From Symsagittifera roscoffensis (taxonomy: Eukaryota; Xenacoelomorpha; Acoela; Convolutidae): a stretch of DNA of 64,000 bases. Under the pieces are notes generated by a model. It saw only the letters and a program-made list of their open reading frames with translations. It did not search any database and had not been told where the DNA came from. Made by a program: the position numbers and the translations under genes. The stretch's first letter is position 1. Every line of letters begins with the position of its first letter. Location: the NCBI RefSeq assembly GCF_963678635.1, contig NC_087066.1, forward strand, positions 21,485,996-21,549,995. Direction: 5' to 3'. Of this stretch, positions 39,962 to 50,205 are shown piece by piece.

Positions 39962-40634
39962 GTAAGTACATTTCCTTCAATAATACCGGCTCAAAATTGT
40001 TCAAACAGCGCTTTTTATTTTCAAAAATTAAAAAATTTCGAAAAATTTTTTTGAAAAATTTTGAAAGAAAAAAAATGTCAAAAATTTTTGTTGGAAAAAA
40101 AATTAAAAAAAAATTCGTCAAAAAAAATTTGGTTAAAAAAAAAATGTTAAAAAAAACGTTTTGAAAAAAAAAATTTTTTGTCATCAAAAAAAAAATTTGG
40201 AAAAAAAAATTTTAGAAAAAAATTTTGGAAAAAAAAAATTTTTATGAAAAAAAAATTTTGTCATCAAAAAAAAAATTTGGAAAAAAAAAATTGAAAAAAA
40301 AAATTTTTGAAAAAAAATTTTTTGAAAAAAATTTTTGAAAAAAAAATTTTGAAAAAAAAAATTTTGAAAAAAAAAATTTTATGAAAAAAATTTTTTGTGA
40401 AAAAATTTTTTACTGAGTGAAATTTTTGAGATGACTTAGGTTTTTTGGTGCTTCTGTGGGTGGGGGTAAGGGGGGAGGTATAGGTTAAATGGTTATCACC
40501 TTTTTTTTAAATGAGAGGGGGGGGGTGTGGATCTTCTGAAAAGGATGCGTTCATACTTTTTTTCTTCAATTTCAAGTATTAGTTTACAAAACATTTAGAT
40601 ATATAATGATTAGTGAGCATCATTTTTTTAATAG
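39962..40634 (+). other. Phase-matched intron in PolB (673 bp), A/T-run rich
   Basis: Donor GTAAGT at 39962 and acceptor TTTTTTTAATAG ending at 40634. Exon 1 ends with one base of a codon and exon 2 supplies two, so the frame is kept exactly. Between 40015 and 40420 the intron is almost wholly runs of A and T (AAAAATTTTT-type words with single G or C), able to form long hairpins. G-rich tracts follow near 40450-40530. Confidence 0.8.
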
Positions 40635-41353
40635 ATACACGGAAGCACTCAGCAAAAGGAATCACTAAGGTGACTCAACGGTTGCTAACTCATGAAAAAT
40701 ACATCAAAACTCTCGCGTCTGGAAACCTTGTACGAGCCGAAAATACTCGCATCATCTCCGAGAGGCATATTCTGAACACTGTTCGAGCAAACAAAATCGC
40801 ATTATCAGCCTATGATGATAAGCGATACATCCTCAGCGATGGTATCTCTACATTGCCATACGGTCACTATAGAACAGTAAATGCTTCTATCTTTCCCGAT
40901 AGCAATCAGGATGATGATGATGATGATAGCGAAAGGAACGTGAGTGAGACTAATAGCACCAGTCACCACAAAGATCAAGATTTAGACGATTGGCTGAAAT
41001 TTTTCGAGGAAGAAGATGAGATAGTCGACTGGGATCACGAGAGCTCGAACCAAGAAGAAATCTTTACGCAGGATACGAATTATGTGTCAGAAGATAGCTT
41101 TCTTGTGTTAGATACTCAACCGAGCCGTTCGTTGAGAGACCTGTTGAATAGTATCACCAGCTATGAAGCTCCAGATCCAGGTAGAGTTCGTGTCACAGAA
41201 ATTGTTGAGAGTGATATCGAAAGCGATGATTTGGTTGATCCAAATGCAGTTACTTCTTCTTCGTCGTCGGATGATGAATGGTACCTCGACCGCGAAGCAG
41301 TTGAAGATTCAGCACCGCAATCAAAAAGACGTAAAACAAACAAAAAACTCTAA
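40635..41353 (+). CDS. POLB: Polinton DNA polymerase B, exon 2 (C-terminal domain, acidic tail, NLS)
   Basis: Begins with the Lys/His-rich KHSAKGI segment and, about 60 residues on, has IALSAYDDKRYIL and LPYGHY, the conserved C-terminal end of Polinton polymerases. Without this exon the polymerase would lack its end, so the two belong together (1482 residues when spliced). After the conserved end comes a roughly 150-residue extension with an Asp run (DDDDDD), many Glu/Asp/Ser, and a final basic SKRRKTNKKL, a likely nuclear import signal. The acidic extension is unusual for this family. Confidence 0.82.
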
Positions 41354-41796
41354 TGTTGTGTGTTTGATTCAAGTTGAATACAAAATTTAATGTTGTAAAT
41401 TAGTGTACTGTATTATACTTACTTTCCACGTTTGTTCACTGTTAGGTAATGGCGGGCTACTTTAAATCCACTTTTGGTTTTGTGTTACTATTTTATCTGG
41501 AGTGGTTTTGAGAGTTTTCATTTTGGAATTGACCCCAAACTGCTTTTGGTGCGTTTAACCGACACTTACTTCAGAAGATTGTGTGTATAATTCAACCATT
41601 TCAGTTCATATCTCTTTTCACCAAGACCAAAGCGTTTGTAGAAACATTGAAAGAACCAATTCGCAAAGACCTTCAACAGCAAAACACAATGAAAAGTTTT
41701 AGTTCAATTGGAATACAACATAGCTTGCCGAGCTATAGGTGGTGGAAAGAAATAATATATCGCCAGTACGATTTTGTTTTAACCAACACAACTTTC
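41354..41796. other. Polinton right non-coding region
   Basis: Between the PolB stop and the right terminal repeat. No gene or RNA seen; presumably holds the PolB 3' end. Confidence 0.5.
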
Positions 41797-42084
41797 ACAT
41801 AGGGATCATTAGGTATAAATATTTTACATAGGGATCATTAGGGATAAATATTTTACATAGGGATCATTAGGGATAAATATTTTACATAGGGATCATTAGG
41901 GATAAAAATTATACATTGGGATCATTAGGTATAAATATTTTACATGGGGATCATTAGGTATAAATATTTTACATAGGGATCATTAGGTATAAATATTTAC
42001 ATAGGGATCATTAGGAATCTATACCCAATGATCCCTGTAGGGATCACCCCCCCCCCGATCCCAGTGTCGTATATCTATACTACT
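41797..42084. repeat. Polinton right terminal inverted repeat with 8 tandem units
   Basis: Reverse complement of the left end: 8 units of 28-29 bp (GGGATCATTA cores from about 41801 to 42003), the palindrome TGATCCCTGTAGGGATCA, 10 C, then ending GTATATCTATACTACT at 42084. Shorter than the left repeat by three units. Confidence 0.92.
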
Positions 42085-42090
42085 AATTTT
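42085..42090. repeat. Target site duplication, right (AATTTT)
   Basis: Second copy of the AATTTT found at 23791-23796. Confidence 0.9.
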
Positions 42091-42990
42091 CTAATTGAGT
42101 CAATATAATGGAGAAGCAGAGAGAAGATAGTTTTCCTTGCGATATGAAACAATCTCAGTGAAAAAATTTAGGGTAGAAGTTATTAAACTGAGCCAATTTT
42201 GTAAAACGTTCAGGCCGCTTCCTTACTTGATGCAGATGGAGACATTTGGCTTTTTCAGACCCGGATAAAATGGTAGGTTTTTGAATTGAACTATATTACT
42301 TCCACAGTGGGAATCTGTTCATTTCTTCACAGCCGTGAAATGTTTTATGTTCAATTTCCAGGTAAATTTTGTCCCAAAAAAATTTCTGAAGCTAGATATG
42401 TTAAAGGTTAAAACTTGGAATTTTGATTTAATATGTTCCAGCGTATATCCAAAGTTCCTTGGTAATTTAGTTTTTCGAAGATTCAACGTAATTTTCATGG
42501 CACTATTCAAAAATATTGTCATGTGTTCCAAAAAATGAAATACAATTTTTTTCCAGAGCACCTGACAAGGTTTTTGAAATCAAAAATGATCGTGATCGGT
42601 TACTTCCACTCAACCAGTTTTCATGAAGCCAGATTTCTCGTACCACGGTAAGACCTTGAATGTTCGTCTTGTACTTACTTTCAATCATCAAATCATCAAA
42701 AAAAATTTTTCCAAGAAGTTTCTTATCATTCTTTTCGCCCAATTTAATCGGCAATATTTTTAAGTTTCACTCTGCTGACTCAATTTAAATAAGCAAAAAT
42801 GTTTGAATTAAATCTGAGCCGAGTCATTTCGCTCCAAGTGTTAAGCGTCAATAAAATCACTGATGGATCATCCCAATTTATCAAATTTGCAACTTTCAAA
42901 CCCCAATTGCTATTGAAGAGAATTTGTTCAGCTTCAAGGTCACGGCCAAGGTTATACTGGCAACCAGGTGCAATCGGTTGGTAATGTGGT
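42091..42990 (-). repeat. LTR-like region, right part (continuation of LTR1)
   Basis: Continues the retroelement repeat broken by the Polinton. It shares AAATTTTGTCCC/AAAAAAATTTCTGAAGC, GATTCAACGT, TTGTCATGTGTTC, TCGTACCACGGTAAGACC and ATCACTGATGGAT with 19.67-20.12 kb. A block at about 42150-42235 resembles 20.285-20.36 kb, so the order is partly rearranged. Confidence 0.55.
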
Positions 42991-43322
42991 TAATCTCAAC
43001 TTGGACAATTTGCCCAATCGCTGAAGTACGGGTGCTGGAGGTTTGAAGTGAGTAGATGTTTTTCTGTTTGCTTTAAGAACTTTTAGGCTCTTTCGGCTAG
43101 CAGTAGTGAAGTGGTTAGGTCTCCGCCTCTCAATCGAAAGGTCGGACGGATGTTCGAGGTCCACTGTGATCCGTGCTCAGTGCTTGAGAGTGAGGCAACC
43201 TTACCCAGCCCTGAAAAAAAAGCTTGCATGTAGTTCTTAAGCAGATGCACAAAAGCGGTTTGCTGTAATGAGCTGTGTAGCTCGTATGGTCGTCCTAACC
43301 CTCGTAGATGGATTTTCTTAAT
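42991..43322. other. Spacer with SINE-like copy before the Ty3 element
   Basis: Contains the tRNA-like repeat at 43085-43200; otherwise unassigned. Confidence 0.45.
43085..43200 (+). repeat. tRNA-derived SINE-like copy
   Basis: GTAGTGAAGTGGTTAGGTCT resembles box A and GTTCGAGGTCC box B about 45 nt later, followed by GAGGCAACC. It shares its layout with the copy inside the Polinton at 24.8 kb. Confidence 0.55.
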
Positions 43323-43543
43323 TGTTATAGTGATACATTAGTCACCCGAGTTTTTTTAGTTCTTGCTAGTTTCTCCTGTCAATCATTTCAGTTCTTCTAG
43401 TGCTAGACATCATTGAAAGCTATTTGGCCTTCGGAGTGTCTGACACCTTCGGATGACCTCTGAAACATTATCTTTGTGATCTATGATACAGTTAAGTTGT
43501 TTACATAAGGGATTTGTTTCAAGTATTAAACTGGCTTTTCTCA
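43323..43543 (+). repeat. 5' LTR of the Ty3-type element
   Basis: Starts TGTTATAGTG and contains TTCTAGTGCTAGACATCATT, TTTGGCC and TGACACCTTCGGATGACCTC, ending CTTTTCTCA. Matches 49113-49328 along its length with scattered differences, so the insertion is not recent. Confidence 0.82.
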
Positions 43544-43611
43544 ATGGCGCAGTAAGCAGGCCCGAGTGGGGCAAAGAAACCACTTGGAATTACATCCTTT
43601 TGGCTGTCTAA

Positions 43612-44275
43612 GTGTGCAGAACCCCAATGTTATGGGATTTTTGGTTAAGTCGCTTTCAGTTGGGAATGGTTGCAAAGCGTTCTTTAAGCCCGAAGAATTT
43701 CTACTTCGCTAGTATGCTGGACGCCACGCAAATAGCTGCGTTGCCAGCAGACGTTGATGGGAAAAACCGGCTAGAGGCGGAGCAAACTCTAGTCTCGAAA
43801 TTATACCTTTGCCTGGGGGAGAAAGGACAGAAGGAATTTCACAAACGTAAGCCACATCTAGATTTGGGGGCTTCTTACTAACCAAGGGTGCTCGATGCGA
43901 TGTTTCAAGAACAAACGCAATGAAACATGAAATTTTTCAGTTACTTTCATTGAGTCAGCGATTTTTGGAGTCGTTGAAGCAGTTTCAAGCAATTCTCAGT
44001 GGACTGGCAGCGCGTTGCTTCTTCGGTGCACTAGAAGCACGAGTGTTACGCGAGGTGTTCATCGTTAACATGACGAATCGTAAGGCTCAAAATGAGTCGT
44101 GTAGAGACACAAAAACCCCGGAAGAAGCGTATCGCATCGCCCTTTGCTACGAGCGGCGAAAAAAAATTGCCAAAATGTACGTTTTGACCGGAGGCACAGC
44201 ATCGACGAGTAGTACCACAAGCGGCGGAATGCAAATCAACACGAAGCCGCTGGGAGTCATTTGAGGGGGATACCG
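43612..44275 (+). pseudogene. Ty3-type gag pseudogene
   Basis: Recovered from two frames: PMLWDFWLSRF, GMVAKRSLSPKN, ALPADVDGKNRLEAEQTLVS, KPHLDLGA, then after a frameshift QAILSGLAARCFFGALEARV and TPEEAYRIALCYERR. The same landmarks in the same order occur in the fragment at 3690-4202. The zinc-knuckle region is degraded. Confidence 0.75.
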
Positions 44276-44714
44276 GAACAGCCGGGGGAGAGGACGTGGC
44301 CAAACCCAAGGCCGAGGGTCGTACCGAGGAGGTATGAACGCGAGAGACCGGAAGTGTTATATTTCTGATGAACTCGGGCTCACAAGGGAGCAAATTAACT
44401 AATATAGAGCCAAGAACGTTGCCTGCAAGTTTTGTCGAGCTTTTTGAGAGGACGTGCCGGGCCAAGAAAAAAAATAGGGGGAGATCATCGGTGGGAGTGA
44501 TTCAAGGACAGTACTGTCAAGAGCAATTCGAATTGGAAGAAAAGAAGAATGACGAATCGCAACACGGAAGCTCGATGGGATGGGTGAATAAATCCCAAGA
44601 AAAACGTGTCTGATCGTGAGTTTCTGACAGCTCGGGGGGTGGGACTACATGGTGATGGCGGTGAGAGCAAAGAGGAATACGGAGCTACGCGTGGCGGGGG
44701 CAAAACTATCTTTT

Positions 44715-45036
44715 AAAATGAACGGCCAGAAAACGAGAGTATGGATCGATAGTGGGTAACCAATTTCGATATTTACCTTTGGGTTTAAACTTTACCGCAG
44801 GCACAAAATTGCAAGAAGTCGAGCCGAAAGACCAAGAATTTTGCGACTACGGAAATAACCCAATACACTTTCTGGGTACATTGAGAGTGGAGCTGGTGTC
44901 GAACGGCTGGGTAACATCTGCGCCAATCAAAATTATCGGAGGAACCCGACCATCCATCATCGGACGGGACTTGATGGCCGATTTGGGATTGCAATTAGTC
45001 CAGAAGAAGCCGGTCCAAAGAGTGATGTCGATTTAG
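44715..45036 (+). pseudogene. Retroviral-type protease remnant
   Basis: VWIDSG (around 44740-44757), interrupted by a stop, matches the catalytic D-S/T-G loop. Further on, IIGGTRPSIIGRDLMADLGL (about 44930-44990) matches the C-terminal GRDLL-type helix of Ty3 aspartic proteases. Confidence 0.65.
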
Positions 45037-45179
45037 TATGAAGCCAATTCTGACGACGACGGTAAACTGTGGCAGAATTTATTCTGTAAGCCCTTTTCGA
45101 ATCTCTTTAAACGGATGGAGAAAATACATATTTATAGAGTGCAAACCGTAATTTTCGCAAATCTGATGCCGATCAAACA

Positions 45180-45885
45180 AAAAGGACGAAGGGGCCAATA
45201 ACACTGCAAGAAAAAGTAGACGGGGAACTTGATAAATTAATAAATCACGAGCATATAGGAAAATTGGAAGACTACTTGGATAGACTTTTTGTATCTCCAA
45301 TTATAATTACGTTCAAGAGGGGCGGTTCGGTAAAACTCGCAGTCGAGGCACGCAAACTACATAAGCAGGTGCACAAGAGTAAGTACCAAAGGCCAAACAT
45401 CGAGGAAGTAATGGACACCGTCGGCCAAACAGTAAGTGAAAAAAAATCGGGCGAAACATACTTCTCCACTATGCATCTCATGTGTATGCATACGGACAAC
45501 TGCCGCCAAACCAAGATACCACTTTGCATTGTAATTTCTCACTAGTCAATGGAGAAAATCCTACGGAAGTTAGACAAAGAAAATATTTCATTGAAGCTAA
45601 CGAAATTTAATTTCGCCCAAAAATAGTGTGAACGGATAGAGCATAAAATTACATTGACTGGAGTAACGCCGCTCATTCAAAAAATGGAGCCAATCGAAGT
45701 TCTCAAACCGCCCTGCACTTTATTTCAATTAAAATTGTTTTTCTGGGTCGATTCACAGACTATACAAGTATTTACCAGCATTGCAGAATCATCAGCCCCA
45801 TTAAGACCACTATTAGGCAAGAAAAACGAATATGGACTGCGGAGTGTCAAGGAGCATTTGAAAATTGAAAACGTCGTGTAGCAAA
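45180..45885 (+). pseudogene. Reverse transcriptase remnant, palm lost
   Basis: Finger region: LFVSPIIITFKRGGSVKLAV and YQRPNIEEVMDTVGQT. Then, after a short spacer, sequence from beyond the palm: MEKILRKLDKENISL, LTGVTPLIQKMEP and SIAESSAPLRPLLGKKNEY. The expected Y/F-x-DD catalytic motif between them is absent, so an internal deletion removed the active site. Confidence 0.7.
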
Positions 45886-45929
45886 AATCGTGGATCTTTG
45901 GCATTTTGATTTGCATAAAGGTATTCGAA

Positions 45930-46495
45930 TAGTGTGAGACGCTAGTCACAATGGATTGGGGGCCGTATTAGAGCAACTTAGTACCAAAGGCTGCAGATAA
46001 ATTTCGTACCCATCGAGCTATTTAATTGACACCGAACAGCACTACTCAACGAATGAACTAGAAATGCTCGCGGTCGTCTGAAGAGCAGAATTAGGTTCTC
46101 GGACGGAACTTTCTAGCGCTGATCATAAAGCGCTAGTATCACTTTTAAACGAAAATATTAAGAAGGGCAAAACGATGTTTAGTCGGTTAACAAGATGGCT
46201 CGATAGATCAATTCTGTTTGATTATGAGGTAAAACACATGCCAGGGGCGAAAATCTGTTCGAGGTACAGCGAAGGGAAACTTGTGTCGGCTGACGACAGT
46301 ATGTTCGCGGTCGCAAAAATTAAATCAATTCAAAGCGCCCTCGGAGTTAAAACAAAATCATCCAAGAGTCCGGAAACTGTACATAATAATAATTGTAATA
46401 ACTTTGAAACATCGAACTGGAAATTAGCAAATCAAAAAGCGATATACAAAATTCGTAAACGAACATCGCCGCTAGAAGGCGAACATTCTTGAAAT
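45930..46495 (+). pseudogene. RNase H remnant and connection to integrase
   Basis: DASHNGLGAVLEQ at about 45938 is the first RNase H motif of Ty3 elements. TEQHYSTNELEMLAVV follows, then SADHKALVSLL and MFSRLTRWLDRSILFDYEVK, all usual RNase H landmarks. In-frame stops. Confidence 0.7.
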
Positions 46496-47079
46496 GACAA
46501 ACCAACCAATCAGAGTGCAGACAGTTATTTGCTTATGCAGCCGGTCACGAGATAAGCCAAACCGACGGTCAAACGTGGATATAAATAGATTATTTGAAGC
46601 GATTACTACTTGTAAACACAGTCACACAGAATCTTTTTATTGAAAACATTCAGTTGTTAAGAACAAATCGGTTCGGAAATTACAAAAATTTCTAGATCGC
46701 CATCCCAGTATAACCAGTAGTGAAGAAGATGAAGTGGATGAGCTAGTCAGAGAAGGGAATCTAAATGCAACTATTACGGAGACGAATAGTACCAAAATAA
46801 ATACAATCGTTTTAATGTTTTCACAATTCCCTGGTGAAATATTTCCTGCTGTTGATCCGGCTCACAAAATTATGTCTATAGTCCCTCTTAATTGTAAAAT
46901 AGTTTCCACAGCCGGATTTTTTCAAACTTCGGTTTGTTGAGTCGCAATTTGCATCAGATCCCCAGTTAGAAGCTTTTTATCAGTTAATTAAATCTAAAGA
47001 CCCGGATACCGCATCAAAGATCTATGCAATGAATCGATATTACGCACAATTTGTTAATGATTTCCATATTAAAAACTGT

Positions 47080-47852
47080 TTGTGGATGGATGACAAATTT
47101 GCAGTTCCAAATACACTTCATAAAGCAGCCAACAAACGTCTACATTACTACCATCACGGAAAAAGTAACATTTGGCGGCGCCGAAGGATATCTGCTATCC
47201 ATATATATACCGCAACATAGCGTCTATCGCGGAAAACTGTCAGGGGTGTATACTTGCCGGTAAGAACTTAAAACCTATGTGCACTAAAGGGAACTTACGC
47301 AAAACACCTGAACCAAAGGAGCCTAATGAGGCCATACAATTGGATGTTTGGAGACCCATAAATTACCTGCAGGGATAAAAAAAAGACATGATAATGGCAG
47401 TGGATAGATTCTCTAGATTGCCATCCGCAATGGTCTGCAATACTAATCGCTCGGACAAAATTTTAAAATTTCCCAAATTCTATTTTAATAACCATGGAGT
47501 GCCTCGGAAAATCAACGTTGATAAAGGAACGAATTTCATGTCAAAAGACGGTAAGGCGTTTTGTAACATCGAAGGTATTGAAATCGAACACTCACCGGTT
47601 AATGATCACCGAGCCACCGGTTGTATTGAAAGAACGATCCGAAGTTTGAAAAACTCTATACTCACATACGCACCGGAGGAACGGCCGGAAACTTTGGAGA
47701 AAATGGTAGAAGGAGCACTTGGAGCATTGGAGTTTTCGCCGAAAGCTACTCTAAAATTAACGCCATTCGAAGCCCATAATGGCAGGGAAGCGAACACTGT
47801 ACGTCGATATTTAACCAAAAAAACTGTCGCTCAGAAAATTGAATTGGTCTAA
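47080..47852 (+). pseudogene. Ty3-type integrase pseudogene
   Basis: His/Cys region KRLHYYHHGK and ...CQGC-type spacing (about 47136-47265, across a frameshift), then LDVWRPIN with the first Asp, MIMAVDRFSRLPSAMV, KINVDKGTNFMS with the second Asp, and GCIERTIRSLKN with the Glu. The core 47388-47852 is still open, but upstream stops disable it. Typical DDE integrase. Confidence 0.75.
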
Positions 47853-48167
47853 TGTCCTAAAATCTAAATCTGCTTGTTTAAATGAACAAGATCCAGAGGT
47901 ACAGCAAATGCCAAAAACCGGCCGACACAAACTGGGGAGTGAAGTCGGACACTGAGTATGGGGCGAAAGACAAGAAACCACCCACTGACACTATCAATTG
48001 CGCAGGCACTAGATCAAGCAAATGAGCCAACGGCAAAATCCTTCCAAGGAACTAGCAGTGAAGCTGGCCCATCTCGAACAATCCTTCAGCGTACTGGAAA
48101 TAAAAACCTAAACAAGTACAAACTGTTAAAAAATTAAAATAGGGGCAAAAGCACGCTTACAGTCAAA

Positions 48168-48793
48168 ATGAGTAATCGTAGCTTAGTTAGGAAATCCGGA
48201 GTCGCGGTACGGAAATCGAACACTCCGAAGAAACGTGTCGCAGTAGGGCTACCAAAACCCCCAACGCCTGCGGGGTTACGCAAGCAACTGACCGAGTCGA
48301 CCAAACGGAAGTGACGAGCGGCGGGAATATTCTGAAGGGAAACAGCAGACAGGGGCGGCAGATCGAATCGGAGGATTCGGAATCGGACAGTGATGGGCAA
48401 CCGTTGGCGTCGAGGCAAGTGATGGGGAAAATGACATTGGCATCGGTACCAGAGGTACATCCAGCAATCAGCATCCATTATAGAGAAACAGAGCTGGCGG
48501 TTTCCGAGCTAGCAGCCACCGAACAAGAGAACACAACAAGTACGACGGGCGTAAGGACAAAAAACGAGAAATTGGCAGTGGCTTGTAAGAAAACAACTGA
48601 GAAAGGACTGGCGGACGACGAAGGAACGGAAGATCCGAAGGATGTGTCGGAAGCGGCGCCGACGGCAAGCGAGGCTGAAAAGCGGACAAAGAAGCAGAGA
48701 CTTGTCTCTTACTCAAGCCAAGACTCTGGAAGCGACACGGGATCGAGGCGTAGTGATAGAAATCCGACCAAAATGGGCGGAGTTATGACCTAG
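48168..48793 (+). pseudogene. Extra open frame of the Ty3-type element
   Basis: From ATG 48168 a basic segment (SNRSLVRKSGVAVRKSNTPK) stops after about 47 codons; one frameshift later a charged, Ser/Glu-rich frame (160 residues to 48793) continues. It lies between integrase and the 3' LTR, where some retroelements carry an extra gene, and has no transmembrane segment, so it is not an envelope. Composition and codon usage differ from the AT-rich surroundings. Confidence 0.5.
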
Positions 48794-49112
48794 CATATCT
48801 CACGAGGCGGTGGCCGGGACAACGAAAACGAGTGAAACTAGCGGAGCGGATTTTGTAAGAGGAGAAAAAAGAGCCGACAGAAAGTCGTGTAATAACCAAG
48901 GAAAACTTGTTAAAAACTTTCGGAAAAACTTGAAACATTTACATAACCTTAAACTCAGTACTTAACCGTTCATCACTAAAAATCTTTGTACGGAAAATGT
49001 AAGTTGATATCTTTGGACCAAGCCCAGCTTTGTGTTTCAAAACTTTACATCTAGTTTTTAAACTTCACTTCAATCAAATCTATTGCAATTCATTTAACTT
49101 TACAAGAGGGAA

Positions 49113-49328
49113 TGTCATAGTGTTAACTTAATCATCCGAGTTATAATTTAGTTCTTGCTAGTTTCTCTTGTCAATCATTTCAGTTCTTCTAGTGCTAGAA
49201 ATCATTGACAGGTATTTGGCCTTAGTGTCTGACACCTTCGGATGACCTCTGAAACATTATATTTGTGATCTATTCAGCTAAGTTATTCACATAAGGGATT
49301 TAGTTCAAGTATCAGACTAGCTTTTTCA
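49113..49328 (+). repeat. 3' LTR of the Ty3-type element
   Basis: Begins TGTCATAGTG after an AAGAGGGAA purine tract and carries the same internal words as the 5' LTR (TTCTAGTGCTAGAAATCATT, TGACACCTTCGGATGACCTC). Confidence 0.82.
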
Positions 49329-49878
49329 ACATAATCTTAATCACAAGTGAGATTAATTGATAAAGTTGATGCTCTCTAGATTAGGTTTTCAGGATAGTTT
49401 TGGATAATTAAGAAGTCAAATTAATTTGAACAAAAACCGCGCCTCAAGCATATATATTCTGAAAAAAACTAATCCTCAGCTAATTTAAAACTTCGGGGAA
49501 AAAAAGATTTTGCCAATTATCAAAAATAATTATGAATTATTCATTTCTTTTTGCAAAAACGACAGAGCCAAAGATTTCCAGATGTTTCTGCTACACCTTT
49601 TTCAGCTATAAAATTGTAGAATACTTTTAAAAGCAGCTCATAATTAGAGCATAACTTCATTTGCAAGAAACTCTTATGTATCTTCCATCAGATTTAAACA
49701 CTCATCTGGTTTTTCCATCAGCTTTAAACACTCATTTTGCAGGTTGTGCTAAACAAAAGCAAGGAAACATCAGTGCCATAACTCAAAGGCCTTGGTACCA
49801 TGTGCATTTCAAAAGTCTGCAGTTCTAAGTCTTAGCACACTGTGGATCCTGTTTTATCTCTACACTCTCATTTTTATC
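49329..49878. other. Non-coding DNA, nothing recognised
   Basis: AT-rich; the phrase TTTAAACACTCAT(C/T)TGG/TTGC is duplicated near 49690-49740. No gene. Confidence 0.4.
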
Positions 49879-50205
49879 AAGGCCAGATTTAACGGGAGGG
49901 GGGGAATAGATGATGCGTCTTGTTCAGTCAGCTCACGAATCCAGCTTTGGCCGGCCAGCCCTAAATTTTCTCTGCAGGCAGCTTCGACAGCAATTTTCAC
50001 AGTTTTGAGGGGAAGTGCGCGCCAAAGAAATATTATTTTTTGGGCAAAACCATTCAAAAAGTACTCAATCACTTCATTTTTGTTTTTTTTTCAAAAACTT
50101 GCTACGAAATAATGGCACATTTGGACATTTTTAGAGCTTTGCGGAACTCCAAAACTCAAATCGGTCGAGCTGTTGAAAAAATAAGAGATCCGCCACTTTT
50201 CCTTA
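49879..50205. mobile_element. Degraded hAT-like MITE, relative of 8409-8848
   Basis: Matches the internal order of the 8.4-kb MITE: CCAGATTTAACGGGAGGGGG, TTTGGCCGGCCAGCCCTAAA, GAGGGGAAGTGCGCGCCAAA, poly-T with CAAAAACTTGC, ATCGGTCGAGC, and a final AGATCCGCCAC. The terminal inverted repeats are eroded and no target duplication is visible. Confidence 0.6.

Larger units (their letters stand above)
23797..42084. mobile_element. Polinton/Maverick element, complete, 18,288 bp
   Basis: A self-synthesising virus-like DNA transposon. Both ends read inward from AGTAGTATAGATATACGAC, and both are flanked by AATTTT (23791-23796 and 42085-42090), the 6-bp target duplication typical of Polintons. The outermost approximately 230 bp of the two ends show no mismatch by eye, including a run of 10 G. 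It carries the diagnostic set: protein-primed DNA polymerase B, retroviral-type integrase, packaging ATPase and adenain-like protease. A large virion-protein candidate and about ten accessory genes are also present. Most coding frames are intact; two single-base homopolymer frameshifts are visible. It has inserted into a retroelement LTR-like repeat. Confidence 0.95.
43323..49328 (+). mobile_element. Ty3-type LTR retrotransposon, complete ends, dead
   Basis: About 6.0 kb from LTR to LTR. 5' LTR 43323-43543, primer-site-like TGGCGCAGTAAGCAGG just after it, gag, protease, reverse transcriptase, RNase H, integrase, an extra open frame, a polypurine tract (AAGAGGGAA) just before 49113, and the 3' LTR. 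The order protease-RT-RNaseH-integrase marks the Ty3 group. All coding parts carry stops and frameshifts, and the RT palm appears deleted. Confidence 0.85.

Noticed and set aside
40613-41353. Independent rightward gene after PolB
   Set aside because: The frame opens at a non-ATG codon in a polypyrimidine tract, and its first conserved residues are the polymerase C-terminus in exact splice phase with exon 1, so it is exon 2.
44046-44465. 139-residue minus-strand gene in the Ty3-type element
   Set aside because: It is opposite the gag frame of the element and has no similarity pattern of its own.
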